From NCBI GenBank assembly GCA_963663615.1, contig OY760517.1, positions 1,736,001-1,800,000 on the forward strand: DNA of 64,000 nucleotides, in the 5' to 3' direction. Source of the DNA: G963663615 sp963663615 (lineage in GTDB: Bacteria; Bacteroidota; Ignavibacteria; Ignavibacteriales; Melioribacteraceae). Under the pieces are notes generated by a model. The model had not been told where the DNA came from. It worked only from the letters and a program-made list of their open reading frames with translations, and searched no databases. Below are positions 18,145 to 26,205 of the stretch, piece after piece (the stretch's first letter is position 1; every line of letters starts with the position of its first letter). A program made the translations under genes and the position numbers.

Positions 18145-20064
18145 ATGAATACATTATTTGAAAAAATCAAAGAATTCCGGTCGAAAAATTTAAAAAATCC
18201 ATTAGTTCAAACTTTGCTGATTTTCGGGTTAATAATATTTTTTATTATTTGTGCTATTGGATACTACAAATCAGCATCAACTATTTTTATAACAGTGTGT
18301 CTATTTATTATTATTCTATCAATAATATTTGTTTTGGCTTATCTTTATATTAATGGGTATTCTTATAAACTGATTATACTATCTACCATTTCCATTGTTA
18401 TTACCATAATTGTATTTCTGATTGCTCTTGAATTTTCAGTAAGTGGAAACTACTATTTTAGAAAACAAATCAATAATTATGAGGATGAAAAACTGGAATT
18501 AATTTTTCAGGACATTGATAAACTTAGTAATCAGGTGATCGTAACTTTAGATTCTGTAATGAATGAATATAAGGTTGTTGTTGAAGAAGATTCAGTGCGG
18601 AGAGACTCAATCTTTTTTTCACAGACACCATATTCACTAAAAAAGGAGAGTCTTGGTGAACAGTTTATACATATTCTAGACCCCTATAGTTTTACAGAAG
18701 AATATGATATTTTAAATAAAAATAAAAATGAGTATTTAAATCTTCAAAAATATATTATTGACTTAAAACTTAAAGAATATATTGAAGACTTTGATGATGA
18801 TAAAGATAAAATCAAAAAAAAGATTACGTTAAATGTGGTAGAAATTGAGAAAAAAATAGAGAGTAAACAATTAAGATATATTGCTTCACTAATTATATAT
18901 GGATTACAGTATATTCCAATACTACTATTTATTTTCTATCTTAGTAAAAAATTTAGATATATGGATATGCTAATTAGATGTAATGATTATTTGAATGATT
19001 ATTTTAGATCAAATAACAGTAATGATATTAGTTCAAAAAATGAGAGCGATTCTTCAAAAAGAGTACCTTCAGGTAATTTGATCGAATTTTTTGAAAGAAC
19101 ATTTAAAATTAGTGAACGTAGTGAAGTCATAGCTCTAAAAGAAGAATATTTGGAAATTGATCGTATTGAATATGACAAGATAATGGATATACTGGAAAGG
19201 AATCTTGTCTGGATAATTAGGATTGGGATTATTGGTACATTAGCTGGTATTATGTTAGCCTTTTTTGATGTAGGAAATGGTATCGCAGATATTATAGAAA
19301 ATCCCGATCTAACAGATTTTTCCGGAAAGGTTATATATTTAACTATCCAGCAAGCTGTTTATAGTAACGGAGTAGCAATAATAACAAGTTTGTGTGCACA
19401 TCTTGTTGTTCTATTATTAGAATTTTATCAATTTAAGTCAAGCCGAGTAGTTTACGTTGAGGAACTGTATAGTGATATTTATATTGAAATTGATAAAAGA
19501 AAAACAACAGGAAATCATGGTTCATATGAGCTTAATAACTTAAAGATTAATAAAGAACTCAATACTAAACTATCAGAATGCCTGGCAAATGCAAAAGAAC
19601 TTCAGCAAAATCTTAAAACTGGTACAGAAACTATTGAAGGAGTTCATGATTGCATCGAGTCAAGTAAAAACTATTGTTGTGAATTTAATACTTCTCTTGC
19701 TTCAGCAAGTGGAACGATGGGCTTTGTAAACAACACACTAAGTAGCTTCACCGAACCTATGACGAGTATTTATAATAATAGTAGCAGTTTATCAGACTCG
19801 CTTAATGATTCGAGTAAAAAAATAAATAAATTAAATGACGAAATCAAAGAAGAAGTATTAACAAATAACATAAAACAAATTAGTACAAAATCAACTGAGA
19901 TAAGTGATGCTATAACATCGTTATCAACAGTAACTAATTCTATTACCCCACAAATTGATAAACTCAACAAAGATTTTAATGAATTAAAGGATAGTACATC
20001 TGGACTAAAAAATGTAATTAAAGATACTCTGAAAAAAGTATTAGGGATTATGGGAGGAAATTAA
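18145..20064 (+). CDS. MotA/TolQ/ExbB-like proton-channel protein with long cytoplasmic tail
   Basis: 639 residues. Three N-terminal membrane helices (about 20-41, 45-70, 75-96) are followed by a ~150-residue charged segment, a fourth helix (about 248-268), a cytoplasmic linker, and two helices with the MotA/TolQ/ExbB signature (about 355-376, IRIGIIGTLAGIMLAFF; and about 405-428, YSNGVAIITSLCAHLVVLLL). A ~210-residue tail rich in Ser, Asn and Lys, predicted to be helical/coiled, ends the protein. Channel plus long tail recalls ZorA of Zorya systems, but no ZorC/D/E or nuclease genes are nearby. GGGGGA precedes the ATG. With the next gene it probably forms a proton-driven motor; family assignment is by motif only. 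Confidence 0.68.
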   Translation: MNTLFEKIKEFRSKNLKNPLVQTLLIFGLIIFFIICAIGYYKSASTIFITVCLFIIILSIIFVLAYLYINGYSYKLIILSTISIVITIIVFLIALEFSVSGNYYFRKQINNYEDEKLELIFQDIDKLSNQVIVTLDSVMNEYKVVVEEDSVRRDSIFFSQTPYSLKKESLGEQFIHILDPYSFTEEYDILNKNKNEYLNLQKYIIDLKLKEYIEDFDDDKDKIKKKITLNVVEIEKKIESKQLRYIASLIIYGLQYIPILLFIFYLSKKFRYMDMLIRCNDYLNDYFRSNNSNDISSKNESDSSKRVPSGNLIEFFERTFKISERSEVIALKEEYLEIDRIEYDKIMDILERNLVWIIRIGIIGTLAGIMLAFFDVGNGIADIIENPDLTDFSGKVIYLTIQQAVYSNGVAIITSLCAHLVVLLLEFYQFKSSRVVYVEELYSDIYIEIDKRKTTGNHGSYELNNLKINKELNTKLSECLANAKELQQNLKTGTETIEGVHDCIESSKNYCCEFNTSLASASGTMGFVNNTLSSFTEPMTSIYNNSSSLSDSLNDSSKKINKLNDEIKEEVLTNNIKQISTKSTEISDAITSLSTVTNSITPQIDKLNKDFNELKDSTSGLKNVIKDTLKKVLGIMGGN

Positions 20065-20067
20065 TTT

Positions 20068-20505
20068 ATGAGACAGAGGAAAAAAGAATCTCTGGATTCA
20101 AAAATTGCTCTTATTTCAATGGATGTATTTGCCATCATCTCGGCAATGGGACTAACATTAGGACTTATTTTTATGGTACTTAATTTACAATTTGAACCAG
20201 GTGGTAAAGATGGAGGAGCTCCTATTGAACCTCATCACCTCATGCTAATTGAGAAATACAATTATCTGAATTTCGATTTAGATCGTAAACCTGAACATGT
20301 TCAATTAATACCAAACAAGAATCCCAGAACAATTTTGATTCGAACTGATAGAGGTATTTTAAAGTACGAATTATTAGAAGAAGTAACTACTTATTCGAAA
20401 CTTGCGAAATTTCGATATGATAATACTAAATTACAATTAACTAAAGATATCATAACAAATGAGTTAAGAAAATGTGCAGAATTTTTAAATTATATAGACC
20501 AATAA
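20068..20505 (+). CDS. Small ExbD/MotB-like single-pass protein
   Basis: 145 residues. A basic N-terminus (RQRKKES) precedes one membrane helix (about 15-40) with Asp19 at its start in ISMDVFAIISAMGLTLGL. This matches the position of the proton-carrying Asp in ExbD, TolR and MotB. About 105 residues follow, predicted to be periplasmic, with no OmpA-type peptidoglycan-binding domain. Its gene begins three bases after the MotA/ExbB-like gene, the usual arrangement for channel pairs, which is the main support for the assignment. An unrelated bitopic protein remains possible. Confidence 0.6.
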   Translation: MRQRKKESLDSKIALISMDVFAIISAMGLTLGLIFMVLNLQFEPGGKDGGAPIEPHHLMLIEKYNYLNFDLDRKPEHVQLIPNKNPRTILIRTDRGILKYELLEEVTTYSKLAKFRYDNTKLQLTKDIITNELRKCAEFLNYIDQ

Positions 20506-21668
20506 TTATTTGTTTAATACTATTTTTAGCGTCTTCTGTTTTATCTCAAGTAATTGAAAAAGAACAATATAATAACTACTATTCAGAAGAATTTTATAGA
20601 AGTAGTAGTGAAATAAAAAGATTAAATGAAACCTTTTTTTCTGATGTTCTTGAGAAGGGATTTAAATTCACATTACTTAAAATATTTTTATATGTAGATT
20701 CATCACGAGTTCAATCTGCAGAAAAGAATAATGGATTTTCATGGAATCAAAAAGATATTATTATTGTTACTTTTGACGGACGTAGAGGGGTAACAAGTAG
20801 AGTAATAACTGGTAGAATAAATGATGATGCAAAATTAGGATTATTAAATAGGCTTTATCTAAAATTTAATTTCATCCCGTCACGTTTTAAGAAATTTTCA
20901 AAGATACCTTCCCGTGAACTTCTCGATATTGAGTTAATTTATTTTGATGATTTGAAGTATTTTGCATTCAAACCTAAAAACAGCAGAAGTATTAATAATC
21001 CATACAAAGTATTTAGAATGGGAAATAAATACCAGAAGAAATTGGCTGAAAAACTTTTCACAACAAGAAATAATGCTATATCATTTGAATCAAAACATTA
21101 TAGAAATCTATTTAAAGTAAATTCAGAAGAAGTACAAGACAATAATGTATTCTACTCAACTAATTCAAATATTGATAGAGATATTTCATTATTGGAATAT
21201 GATCAGCTTAGTGATCTTTTTACTGTATCACTGTTTGATAAAAATGAAATCATGAAAGGAGAAATTTATGCTTCCAAAGACTTAAAAAAACTTTATACTG
21301 AACAAAGACCTGATTTAAAAAAGATTGTTTTTTTACGTCCTGAAGAAGATTTTATGAGAGATAGGAGAATTGAATCGGATGTGATAAAAGTTAATATAAA
21401 AGGATTTGAATTCGAAAATATTAATAATATTATTGCTGAAGGACCTGAAAATGGTATATCTATTGAAGATTTTTCAATCGGTAAAGATAGAAGTGTTCCT
21501 GATACACTTAGATTTTATTCAAAGTCAGAATTAGGTTCATTTATTGCTGATGCAAATTTTGATGCAGGAGAGGCAATTAACAGGGCTGACGAACTTAAAA
21601 AAAACTCAATACCTAAACAACCAATACTTTGGAGTTCTATTTTAGTGATTGGGTTACTTTTTTTATAG
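20472..21668 (+). CDS. Exported protein with C-terminal membrane anchor, last gene of envelope operon
   Basis: 398 residues. The N-terminus (MCRIFKLYRPIIICLILFLA) followed by SSVLSQ is a good signal peptide. The soluble middle has no family I recognise; it is rich in Lys, Asp and Phe and contains LFTVSLFDKNEIMKGEIY-like strands. The last ~16 residues (ILWSSILVIGLLFL) form a short hydrophobic helix at the extreme C-terminus. The ATG lies 34 bases inside the preceding gene, so translation is coupled. Position after the putative motor pair suggests a periplasmic load or linker for that motor; that role is inference. Confidence 0.6.
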   Translation: MCRIFKLYRPIIICLILFLASSVLSQVIEKEQYNNYYSEEFYRSSSEIKRLNETFFSDVLEKGFKFTLLKIFLYVDSSRVQSAEKNNGFSWNQKDIIIVTFDGRRGVTSRVITGRINDDAKLGLLNRLYLKFNFIPSRFKKFSKIPSRELLDIELIYFDDLKYFAFKPKNSRSINNPYKVFRMGNKYQKKLAEKLFTTRNNAISFESKHYRNLFKVNSEEVQDNNVFYSTNSNIDRDISLLEYDQLSDLFTVSLFDKNEIMKGEIYASKDLKKLYTEQRPDLKKIVFLRPEEDFMRDRRIESDVIKVNIKGFEFENINNIIAEGPENGISIEDFSIGKDRSVPDTLRFYSKSELGSFIADANFDAGEAINRADELKKNSIPKQPILWSSILVIGLLFL

Positions 21669-21734
21669 ATATACTTAATATAAAGAATAGTAAATTGGGA
21701 CTTTATATGTAGTAAAAGATAATAACTTGGAATG

Positions 21735-21790
21735 ATAAAAAACCGCTTATTAACTTGTTAAAATTAGTACAAGTATATGCGGTTTTTTTT
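21735..21790 (+). terminator. Terminator of the envelope operon
   Basis: AAAAAACCGC pairs with GCGGTTTTTT and an inner ACTTGT/ACAAGT arm extends the stem; the 3' side runs into eight T residues. It lies about 70 bases after the last gene of the operon and reads as an intrinsic, possibly bidirectional, terminator. Confidence 0.75.
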
Positions 21791-21840
21791 ATGTGGAATT
21801 AGTAAGTATTTAAAACAAAAATATATAAATATACATGATT

Positions 21841-21875
21841 TAAAATAAAAATGGCTCTCTTAAAAAGGAGAGCCA
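21841..21875 (-). terminator. Terminator of tRNA-Ser
   Basis: Read on the reverse strand, ATGGCTCTC and GAGAGCCAT form a nine-pair hairpin followed by TTTTTATTTTA, immediately downstream of the tRNA. A good intrinsic terminator for the tRNA transcript. Confidence 0.75.
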
Positions 21876-21881
21876 TAAAAG

Positions 21882-21970
21882 CGGAGAGGGCGGGATTCGA
21901 ACCCGCGAAGCCCGTTTCCAGACTTGACGATTTAGCAAACCGTTGGTTTCAGCCACTCACCCACCTCTCC
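21882..21970 (-). tRNA. tRNA-Ser (anticodon GCU)
   Basis: A reverse-strand class II tRNA of about 89 nt. The acceptor stem GGAGAGG/CCTCTCC has discriminator G, the T arm contains GGTTCGAATCC, the variable arm is long as expected for serine, and the anticodon loop TTGCTAA gives GCU for AGC/AGU codons. The 3' CCA is not encoded and must be added enzymatically. It stands alone with its own terminator. Confidence 0.95.
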
Positions 21971-22139
21971 GTTGGTGAAAAACCAAAAACTTAATACAAC
22001 CTTTTTGAAATAGAACAGTCAAAATGTTAGAATGCAAATATATAAATATTATGCATATCATGAAAATAAATTTTTAAAATTTATGAAAATTACTTTAATA
22101 AACTCTATATTTCATACTTAAAAATTACCGGGAGGTAAA

Positions 22140-22778
22140 ATGAAAAGGTTTACATCTATATTTGTATTGTTATATTTTATTGCGTTTTCAGCTAGTTTTG
22201 CTAATAATATAAATATTGGCAAGGGAGAGGAAGTTAGAAAAGTATCCAAATTCAATAAAATTGAAGTTAGTGGTGCTTTTGAAGTAAATATTCAGGTTGG
22301 TAAATCTCAGCATCTTGAAATTGAAGCATCTGATAAATACTTGAATGATTTGAGAACCGAAGTTAGAGGAAATACTCTGGTAATCGAAATGAAAACCATC
22401 GATAATATAAAAAGTAAAATAAAAATTGATATAGATGTTAATGAGCTTTATTCGATACAATCGAGTGGAGCAAATAAAATATACATAGATAATCTTGAAA
22501 ATGAAAAATTTAATTTGAGCAGCAGTGGTGCTTGTAAATTAAAAGTAACTGGAAAATCTGATGATTTTATTGTCCAAATGTCAGGTGCATGTCATCTGGA
22601 AGCTTTTGATTTAAGTGCCCAAAATGTTAAAGTGGATGCATCCGGTGCTTGCCATCTTGAAGTTAATGCTGATAAACACCTGGAAGTTGAAGGTTCCGGT
22701 GCAGTGAAAGTTAACTTTACAGGTAACGCCAAAATTGAATCCGATTTATCTGGAGTTGCCTCAATCAGTAGGAGATAA
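22140..22778 (+). CDS. Exported GIN-domain (DUF2807) auto-transporter adhesin head-like protein
   Basis: 212 residues with a signal peptide (about 1-21, ending SASFA) and a single DUF2807 'head GIN' domain. The domain shows its usual ladder of repeats: IEVSGAFEVNI, IQSSGANKI, LSSSGACKL, VQMSGACHLEA, VDASGACHLEV and VEGSGAVKV. These build a right-handed beta-helix-like fold. Function is unsettled; such proteins are common, exported and often single in Bacteroidota. GGGAGG sits seven bases before the ATG. It ends eight bases before the proposed start of purK, so it may share a transcript with that gene without a clear functional link. Confidence 0.85.
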   Translation: MKRFTSIFVLLYFIAFSASFANNINIGKGEEVRKVSKFNKIEVSGAFEVNIQVGKSQHLEIEASDKYLNDLRTEVRGNTLVIEMKTIDNIKSKIKIDIDVNELYSIQSSGANKIYIDNLENEKFNLSSSGACKLKVTGKSDDFIVQMSGACHLEAFDLSAQNVKVDASGACHLEVNADKHLEVEGSGAVKVNFTGNAKIESDLSGVASISRR

Positions 22779-22785
22779 GTTAGTC

Positions 22786-23916
22786 TTGGGTAAAAAAATT
22801 GGAATACTTGGTGGCGGACAGTTAGCCAGAATGTCTGCCTACCAGGCATATAAATTAGGTTTTGAAATAGCTATTCTGGAAAAAAAATATAATTCACCTG
22901 CGGGAATGTTAACAAAGAATGATTTTGAGGGCTGGGTTGAGGATGAAGAACAGTTACTTAAGTTTGCAGGTGATTGTGATGTAATTACACTTGAGAATGA
23001 ATTTATAGATTCTGCATATCTTAAAAAACTGGAAGATATCGGGAAAGTTGTTATTCCATCATCAAAAACTATTTCTAAAATACAGGATAAATTTATACAG
23101 AAAAGTGTATTTAGCAAAGCAGGTTTACAAGTTCCAAAATTTATTGAGCTTGGGGAATCTCACTCCTATGAAGAGGTAGCAGAACAATTGGGAGAAAGGT
23201 TTGTTATTAAGTCAAGAAAGTTTGGGTATGATGGCTATGGAAATGCTCTTGTTTCTGATGAGGTAACTTATAAGAATGGTATTGAGAAATTAAGCGACAG
23301 GCATGCATTTTTAATGGCTGAAGAGTTTATTGATTTTACTGAAGAACTAGCAATAATGGTAGTAAAAACCCAAAATGAAATTAAAACATACCCTCTTGTT
23401 AAAACAATCCAGAAGAACCATATTTGTCACACTGTAATAGCATCAGCTAATATCGACATTAAATTACAAAAGGAAGCTGAAGAAATTGCCGGTAGGGCGT
23501 TAAGTGCAATAGATGGGTTTGGATTGTATGGCATAGAGTTTTTTAGAAAAAAAGATGACACATTGTTGATTAATGAAATTGCACCTCGTCCACATAATAC
23601 AGGGCATTATACAATTGAAGGATGTAAAACATCTCAATTTGAAAATCATATAAGGGCTGTGCTTAATTTACCCTTGGGTTACACTTCATTAAATAAGCAG
23701 TTTGCTGTTATGGTTAATCTGCTTGGTAAACGTACTGGTTCTGGTGTACCGCAAAATTACAATGAAGTTCTAAAGTATGATGATGCTCATTTTCATATTT
23801 ATGGTAAGGCTGAAGATAAAAAGGGAAGAAAGATGGGGCACGTAACACTTGTTGGTGATGATCTTGATGAACTAATTGAAAAAGCTAATAAAATTGAAAA
23901 CGAAATAGATTTATAG
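22786..23916 (+). CDS. purK: N5-carboxyaminoimidazole ribonucleotide synthase PurK
   Basis: About 377 residues; ATP-dependent carboxylation of AIR to N5-CAIR in de novo purine synthesis. It begins KKIGILGGGQLARM, the PurK nucleotide-binding start, and has an ATP-grasp fold with KSRKFGYDGYGN, EEFIDFTEELAIMV and the metal/substrate site INEIAPRPHNTGHYTIE. I choose the TTG at 22786 as start because TAGGAGA lies ten bases upstream and the protein then starts at the conserved glycine-rich strand. An upstream TTG at 22735 would lie inside the preceding gene. purE follows after eight bases, the normal partner order. Confidence 0.93.
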   Translation: MGKKIGILGGGQLARMSAYQAYKLGFEIAILEKKYNSPAGMLTKNDFEGWVEDEEQLLKFAGDCDVITLENEFIDSAYLKKLEDIGKVVIPSSKTISKIQDKFIQKSVFSKAGLQVPKFIELGESHSYEEVAEQLGERFVIKSRKFGYDGYGNALVSDEVTYKNGIEKLSDRHAFLMAEEFIDFTEELAIMVVKTQNEIKTYPLVKTIQKNHICHTVIASANIDIKLQKEAEEIAGRALSAIDGFGLYGIEFFRKKDDTLLINEIAPRPHNTGHYTIEGCKTSQFENHIRAVLNLPLGYTSLNKQFAVMVNLLGKRTGSGVPQNYNEVLKYDDAHFHIYGKAEDKKGRKMGHVTLVGDDLDELIEKANKIENEIDL

Positions 23917-23924
23917 GAGTTTAT

Positions 23925-24413
23925 ATGGTAAATGCCGAGGTTGGTGTAATTATGGGAAGTGATTCTGATCTTCCTACAATGCAGGCTGCAATTGATGTAT
24001 TAAAAGAATTTGACATTCCATTTGAGGTTAAAGTTGTATCTGCACACAGAACACCAGATGTAATGAGAGAATATGGTGCAACTGCTCATACTAGAGGAAT
24101 GAAAGTAATAATAGCAGGGGCTGGCGGTGCTGCACATTTACCTGGAATGACAGCAAGTTATACACCATTGCCAGTTATTGGAGTTCCTGTAAAAAGCAAG
24201 GCTCTTAGTGGTGTTGATTCATTATACTCCATTGTTCAGATGCCTGGAGGAGTACCAGTAGCAACCGTGGCAATTGGTCAGGCTAAAAATGCAGGATTAC
24301 TTGCAGTGCAGATTATTGGGTCAAGTAATGAAGAAGTGTTAAATAAAATGATTGAATACAAGAAGGTTATGGCGGTTGAATCAATGGCAAAGAATGACAA
24401 TCTTACTTTTTAG
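23925..24413 (+). CDS. purE: N5-carboxyaminoimidazole ribonucleotide mutase PurE
   Basis: 162 residues; class I PurE converting N5-CAIR to CAIR. Signature blocks are VGVIMGSDSDLPTM, VVSAHRTPD, IAGAGGAAHLPGM and ALSGVDSLYSIVQMPGGVPV, covering the phosphate loop and the catalytic His. TAGGAG precedes the ATG. It ends convergently with the cation transporter gene, overlapping it by eleven bases. Confidence 0.95.
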   Translation: MVNAEVGVIMGSDSDLPTMQAAIDVLKEFDIPFEVKVVSAHRTPDVMREYGATAHTRGMKVIIAGAGGAAHLPGMTASYTPLPVIGVPVKSKALSGVDSLYSIVQMPGGVPVATVAIGQAKNAGLLAVQIIGSSNEEVLNKMIEYKKVMAVESMAKNDNLTF

Positions 24414-25404
24414 TTTTATGATTATCCATTACCACAGGTTTTCCTAAAAGCTTATCGGTATTCCAGTCAAATTGAACTGTTTTATACATCATTCTCACAT
24501 GGCATTTCTGATATTCACATATCTTGCACAAACTTTTATTACAATAATGCAGATGGATGCTTACTTCTGCATTATGTAATTCTTCCTCAAGCAAGGATTT
24601 AATTCTGTTTTCTTCATCGTTCGATTCCTTGATAGTGTAGTAATAGGGGAATGTTAGATGGAAATCGATATAAATGTTTTCTCCGGAAGTCCAAAATTTC
24701 AGGTTAAATAGATCAATCCAAAATACTTTTCTGTTTTTTATCAATAATTGAGAAATTTGCTCCAATAAAACCGGGTCTGTTTCATTCATTAGTTCGGAGA
24801 AAGATTTCTGAATTAAAATATATCCGGTATACAAAATTTGAATACCAATAATTATAGCCACGATAGAATCAATAATATACCAATCTGTAAAACTAACCAA
24901 TATTAAACCGGCAAAAACGCCAAGACTTGTAAATGAATCTGTTAGTACATGGTTACCATCAGCAATAAGTGCTAATGATTTTGTTTGTTTTCCGATTTTA
25001 ATAATATATGAGCCAACAAATAGGTGAACCACACCAGCAACCAACAGAATAATTGCCCCTGAATTTATTTCCTTAATCTCAGGTTCGGTAAAAAGCCCAG
25101 AAATACCTGCATAAAGTATAGTGAATGCAGCAATTATAATTAAAAGTCCTTCAAAACCTGCAGAAAAGTATTCAATATTTCCTCTACCATAGAAATGTTT
25201 TTCATCAGGTGGTTTTGCAGCGTAAATAATGCTAAAAAGTACCAGCACAGTAGCAACAATATGAACAATGGACTCAATAGTATCCGAAAAGATTGCACTG
25301 GATGCTGTAATATAATAGGCAAAAGCTTTGGAACAGAACATTGTAACGCCTATTATAAGGGAGAACGTTGCTGCCTGTTTCTTTTTGCGGAAATTATCTT
25401 TCAA
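24403..25404 (-). CDS. Cation diffusion facilitator (CDF) transporter with Cys-rich tail
   Basis: 333 residues; a metal/proton antiporter of the CDF family. Six membrane helices occupy residues about 10-215, with the paired metal-site motifs FSDTIESIVHIV in TM2 and DGNHVLTDSFTS in TM5. A cytoplasmic domain follows. The C-terminus adds a Cys/His cluster, HLHYCNKSLCKICEYQKCHV, not typical of the family, which may bind metal or sense it. The ATG at 25404 gives the expected basic N-terminus before TM1. Metal specificity (Zn, Fe, Mn or Co) is not certain. It is divergent from the hydrogenase operon. Confidence 0.87.
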   Translation of the reverse strand: MKDNFRKKKQAATFSLIIGVTMFCSKAFAYYITASSAIFSDTIESIVHIVATVLVLFSIIYAAKPPDEKHFYGRGNIEYFSAGFEGLLIIIAAFTILYAGISGLFTEPEIKEINSGAIILLVAGVVHLFVGSYIIKIGKQTKSLALIADGNHVLTDSFTSLGVFAGLILVSFTDWYIIDSIVAIIIGIQILYTGYILIQKSFSELMNETDPVLLEQISQLLIKNRKVFWIDLFNLKFWTSGENIYIDFHLTFPYYYTIKESNDEENRIKSLLEEELHNAEVSIHLHYCNKSLCKICEYQKCHVRMMYKTVQFDWNTDKLLGKPVVMDNHKTKK

Positions 25405-25460
25405 GAAAACACCAATAAAAATTCACTCTTAAATTAATAATAATCTAAACAAAAACGAAT

Positions 25461-25520
25461 CGAGAAGAATTTCACGATAAGGAGATAAAAAACAAATATA
25501 ACGAGAATTAATTCACGATA
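25461..25520 (+). promoter_or_regulatory. Two identical dyad sites upstream of the hydrogenase operon
   Basis: CGAGAA-N4-TTCACGATA occurs at 25461-25479 and again at 25502-25520. All fifteen fixed positions agree and only the N4 spacer differs. The core CGaGAA-N4-TTCaCG is a near-palindrome. The sites are 41 bases apart start to start, about four helical turns, and lie 119-178 bases upstream of the -24/-12 element at 25639, a usual place for enhancer sites of sigma-54 activators. The binding protein is unknown. Confidence 0.45.
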
Positions 25521-25638
25521 TATGACCAATGGTGGGAATAATGAATTATGATTTCTTAGACTTAGGAATAAGCATATTACAATATGTTAAGAAGATATTA
25601 AATTATCCGAAATTTTATAATTATTAAATGTTTCTTTC

Positions 25639-25654
25639 TGGCATGCTACTTGTG
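25639..25654 (+). promoter_or_regulatory. Near-consensus sigma-54 promoter for the hydrogenase operon
   Basis: TGGCATGCTACTTGTG matches TGGCAYR-N4-TTGCW with correct GG-to-TTG spacing; only the last C of TTGC is replaced by T. It lies about 45 bases before the hydC start codon. RpoN control of the hydrogenase genes would fit the fermentative/redox role but needs mapping. Confidence 0.5.
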
Positions 25655-25698
25655 AAAGTAATGGCAAACTTGCATGGCAATTAAAATAAGGTAAAAAA

Positions 25699-26205
25699 AT
25701 GCACGAACACATATTTAACAATTATACCGCGAAGGAGAGAGGAAATCTTATCGCGTTATTGCAGGACATTCAGGGAGTTCATGGATACTTACCTGAAGAT
25801 GCATTGAAAGAGGTGGCAGAATTCCTTGATATGCCTCTTAGCGGTGTTTACGGTGTAGCAACATTCTACAATCAGTTTCGTTTAAATCCACTTGGTAAGA
25901 ACATTATTAGTGTTTGCAGAGGTACGGCTTGTCATGTTAAGGGCTCGGCAGACATTTTAACTGCTCTTGAAATTGAGTTGGGTGTTAAAGCTGGTGAAAC
26001 TACAAGAGATAAACTGTTTACTCTTGAAACTGTGGCTTGTATTGGTGCTTGTTCTATTGCTCCCGTAATTAACATTAATGATGAATATTATGGTAGGTTA
26101 GCAGTTAAGGAAATTCCTAAAATTATTAACAAGTACAAAAAAGAAGCTAAAAATAACCCGCAAGCAGCGGAACAAACTGTAGAAAAAAGTGCGAGCGTGA
26201 AATGA
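25699..26205 (+). CDS. hydC: NuoE-like [2Fe-2S] subunit of NAD-linked [FeFe]-hydrogenase (HydC), set 1
   Basis: 168 residues, thioredoxin-like ferredoxin subunit passing electrons between the flavin subunit and the hydrogenase. The helical N-terminus (ALLQDIQGVHGYLPEDALKE) is followed by GVATFYNQF and the four cluster cysteines in CRGTAC and CIGACS. An extra Lys/Ala tail of ~20 residues follows residue 150. The stop overlaps the ATG of the NuoF-like gene by four bases (ATGA), so expression is coupled. HydABC trimers of this make-up couple NADH and ferredoxin oxidation to hydrogen formation; bifurcation is inferred from homology. Confidence 0.9.
   Translation: MHEHIFNNYTAKERGNLIALLQDIQGVHGYLPEDALKEVAEFLDMPLSGVYGVATFYNQFRLNPLGKNIISVCRGTACHVKGSADILTALEIELGVKAGETTRDKLFTLETVACIGACSIAPVININDEYYGRLAVKEIPKIINKYKKEAKNNPQAAEQTVEKSASVK

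Noticed and set aside
18145..21668. A complete Zorya-type anti-phage system
   Set aside because: Only the ZorA-like layout is suggestive; the partner lacks the OmpA-like domain and no ZorC, ZorD or ZorE-like gene is nearby.
25662..25677. TGGCAAACTTGC as a second sigma-54 promoter before hydC
   Set aside because: The TTGC lies three bases too close to TGGCA for a -24/-12 element.
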